The position numbers and the translations under genes were made by a program. DNA of 16,812 bases from JANMDR01 sp031376425 (GTDB taxonomy: Bacteria; Pseudomonadota; Gammaproteobacteria; Burkholderiales; Usitatibacteraceae). Shown in pieces: positions 15,398 to 16,812 of the stretch. The notes below the pieces were generated by a model, which saw nothing but the letters and a program-made list of their open reading frames with translations, was not told the origin of the DNA and did not search any database. Each line of letters starts with the position of its first letter. Positions within the stretch are counted from its first letter, which is position 1. The stretch covers positions 1 through 16,812 of the forward strand of contig JANMDR010000106.1 of the NCBI GenBank assembly GCA_031376425.1. The letters run 5' to 3'.

Positions 15398-15724
15398 CTA
15401 AATTGGTAGTTCAATAACCAATGAGCGTTGCAACAATGGCGCTTCAAGTGCGGCAATGATGAGTGGTGCAAACTGTATCGCGGTTTCCACACGATTATTC
15501 TTGGCTTTTAGCACATACACAAACACCGGCAAATTTGTATTTTGTTGGTATGGTAAATTTTGATCGAAGGTAATTAATACATCATAACCATCAACTGCCA
15601 TCGCGCTAAGAAGCTCGCCATTCAGAAGACCCGCAAAACCTGCGATTTGTGCGCTTCGAACAAAATGTGGTGCTAGCAAAAAACCGAGGGCTTTTGGTAC
15701 AGATTCATCAAGCAGTAGTTTCAT
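15398..15724 (-). CDS. DUF5615 PIN-like protein, putative toxin
   Basis: A 108-residue protein of the DUF5615 PIN-like nuclease family, whose members usually pair with DUF433 antitoxins. Acidic residues expected for a PIN-type metal site are present: D6 and E7 in KLLLDESVP, a possible E37, D48, and D54 in GYDVLITFDQNL. The ITFDQNL segment corresponds to the family's T.D.DF motif, though without the usual final Phe after Asp. The predicted activity is RNA cleavage; this is family inference only. It starts 21 nt after the DUF433 gene and has no strong ribosome site of its own, consistent with lower expression than the antitoxin. Confidence 0.8.
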   Translation of the reverse strand: MKLLLDESVPKALGFLLAPHFVRSAQIAGFAGLLNGELLSAMAVDGYDVLITFDQNLPYQQNTNLPVFVYVLKAKNNRVETAIQFAPLIIAALEAPLLQRSLVIELPI

Positions 15725-15745
15725 ATTGCGCGAGATGCTGGGGCT

Positions 15746-15952
15746 CTAAGCGGTAAGTAGCGCTTGTTGGCTTTCTTCTAAAACAGCCACTGCAACTTCG
15801 CGGCGGACGGTTGGGAACTGCTCTAAAAATGCCTCTAAACTGTCCCCAGCCTCTAAATAATCAAATAATGACTTCACCGGAACGCGCGTACCAGCAAAAC
15901 ATGGTGTGCCACTCATACGTAGCGGATCTTGCGATATGTGGATACTCTTCAT
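15746..15952 (-). CDS. DUF433 family protein, putative antitoxin
   Basis: A 68-residue DUF433 protein. The hallmark is MSGTPCFAGTRVPVKSLFDYLEAGDSLEAFLEQFPTV: a G.P...GTR.PV loop, then helices forming a small helix-turn-helix-like DNA-binding unit. Antitoxins of this family bind the PIN-like partner and usually repress their own operon. The start has an AGGA about 10 nt upstream. It is the first gene of the pair, the usual antitoxin-first order. A perfect 13-bp palindrome lies just upstream over a possible -10 box. Confidence 0.85.
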   Translation of the reverse strand: MKSIHISQDPLRMSGTPCFAGTRVPVKSLFDYLEAGDSLEAFLEQFPTVRREVAVAVLEESQQALLTA

Positions 15953-15977
15953 ATTCGTTTAGTTCCTATTTGGTTTG

Positions 15978-15990
15978 ATCACTAAGTGAT
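15978..15990. promoter_or_regulatory. Palindrome and candidate promoter/operator of the DUF433-DUF5615 pair
   Basis: ATCACTAAGTGAT is a perfect 6-1-6 palindrome, 25 bp upstream of the DUF433 start. On the minus strand a TACAAT (15994-15989) overlaps its outer edge and would be the -10 box, so a bound repressor would cover the promoter and start site. No clear -35 box is seen. Confidence 0.4.
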
Positions 15991-16078
15991 TGTAATCCTT
16001 TGGATATTTGTTCGGTGCCTTGTGTAGCGCAGTGAAGCGCATGGCTGCGAACTATTAGTTTCGTGGGGTGTAGAGCTA

Positions 16079-16132
16079 AATGGCTGGAAGCGTCCTAAAT
16101 ACGAACAACTCCAGCCATTATGCAAAGCATAA
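16079..16132. repeat. Inverted repeats between the TAXI gene and the TA-like pair
   Basis: AATGGCTGGA (16079-16088) pairs with TCCAGCCATT (16110-16119) across a 21-nt loop, and TTATGC (16118-16123) pairs with GCATAA (16127-16132) across AAA. Both lie 16-70 nt past the TAXI stop, where a terminator is expected, but neither is followed by a U-tract on the minus strand. The remainder of 15953-16147 holds only the promoter region of the DUF433 gene. Confidence 0.35.
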
Positions 16133-16147
16133 AAATCAGCTAAAAAT

Positions 16148-16812
16148 CTAGTTTACCTTCAAACCCATCTCTTTAAAGTACTTCAATGCGCCGGGGTGAA
16201 ACGGGATTGGTGAGCCGCCGGTTAGTTGGTTGTCTAGCGACAAAAAGCTGGCGTCTTTATGCACGGCGACGATGTCGGCTTTTTTCTCGAACATGGTTTT
16301 TACGATGTCGTAGACCACTTTATCCGGCGTTTTTTCGTTTACCACTAAGATGTTCCACACCGCTAAATTGGCGTTGGGTTTATCTTGACCGGGGTAGGAT
16401 TTTGCGGCGATGGTGTCCTTCACATACAGCGGACCATATTTAGCGCGCATTTTATCTGCCGCATCGGCGTGGTCAATTAGCTTTAGCTTGGTGTTGGGTG
16501 TGGCCGCTAAATCGGTGATGGCCGGTGTGGGATTGCCACCTACCCAAATTAGCGCGTCAATTTTGCCGTCTTTCAATGCATTCACTGATTCGGCTATGGA
16601 TAAACGTTCGCGTTTTACGTCCTTGTCTTTATCAATGCCGTAGGCTTCTAAGATGCGGAAAGCCATGATTTCAGTGCCGCTTCCGGGCGCACCGGTGGAA
16701 ATGCGCTTACCTTTAAGGTCGGCCATTTTTTCAATGCCTTTGCCCTCTACCGTTACCACATGAGTGATGTTGGGGTAGAACACTACCAAGGCGCGCACGG
16801 CTTGTTTGTTAT
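16148..16812 (-). CDS. TAXI-family TRAP transporter solute-binding protein (5' end outside window)
   Basis: About 221 C-terminal residues of a periplasmic substrate-binding protein of the TAXI type, which serves TRAP-T transporters that are often single-gene fused DctQM proteins. Visible family features are the hydrophobic LVVFYPNITHVVT strand, then GIEKMADLKGKRISTGAPGSGTEIMAFRIL, DALIWVGGNPTPAITDLA, and the C-terminal stretch HKDASFLSLDNQLTGGSPIPFHPGALKYFKEMG. The frame stays open to the window edge (NKQAVRAL...), so the signal peptide and start are missing; a GTG at 16798 is internal and not the start. Substrate is unknown; TAXI proteins have been linked to glutamate and other carboxylates. 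No transporter gene lies downstream; any would be upstream, outside this window. Confidence 0.88.
   Translation of the reverse strand, partial: NKQAVRALVVFYPNITHVVTVEGKGIEKMADLKGKRISTGAPGSGTEIMAFRILEAYGIDKDKDVKRERLSIAESVNALKDGKIDALIWVGGNPTPAITDLAATPNTKLKLIDHADAADKMRAKYGPLYVKDTIAAKSYPGQDKPNANLAVWNILVVNEKTPDKVVYDIVKTMFEKKADIVAVHKDASFLSLDNQLTGGSPIPFHPGALKYFKEMGLKVN

Overview
The window looks like ordinary chromosome of a betaproteobacterium, most likely in or near the Burkholderiales. This is inferred from family resemblance: the RF2 N-terminus, the DUF3391-type HD-GYP protein, the tgt-yajC-secD-secF order, and wrbA with a DUF2069 gene divergent from yihY. The genus cannot be named. I see no tRNA, rRNA, CRISPR array, prophage or complete insertion sequence.

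Left block (38-5726, minus strand). Transcription would run HD-GYP protein -> EAL protein -> nei (endonuclease VIII) -> prfB (release factor 2) -> a PNPOx-fold flavoprotein. Two genes are c-di-GMP phosphodiesterase-type proteins. The HD-GYP copy lacks the histidine of its HD dyad. The EAL copy keeps every catalytic residue I could check but carries a degenerate GGDEF domain. prfB needs a programmed +1 frameshift at an in-frame UGA, so its true start (1758) lies in a different frame from most of the gene.

Central block (5925-11672, plus strand). tgt (queuosine tRNA modification) is followed by yajC, secD and secF (the Sec accessory membrane complex), then a DedA-family membrane protein and a small VOC-family protein. 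A consensus extended -10 lies in front of yajC. A 15-bp hairpin separates secD from secF. A decaying 15-bp tandem repeat surrounds the secF stop codon and repeats that stop in frame.

Right block (11673-16812). A MITE-like element of about 105 bp with inverted ends (11721-11825) lies just past the 3' end of an unrecognised secreted protein on the minus strand. Upstream of that gene are a DUF2069 membrane protein and a WrbA-type quinone oxidoreductase, which overlap by 4 bp. yihY is on the plus strand. A two-gene DUF433/DUF5615 toxin-antitoxin-like pair follows on the minus strand, with a perfect 13-bp palindrome over its likely promoter. The window ends inside a TAXI-family TRAP transporter binding-protein gene.

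No gene-free stretch exceeds about 200 bases. I did not find a convincing new multi-gene system. The points of interest are regulatory structures, small repeats, the degenerate HD-GYP protein and the TA-like pair.
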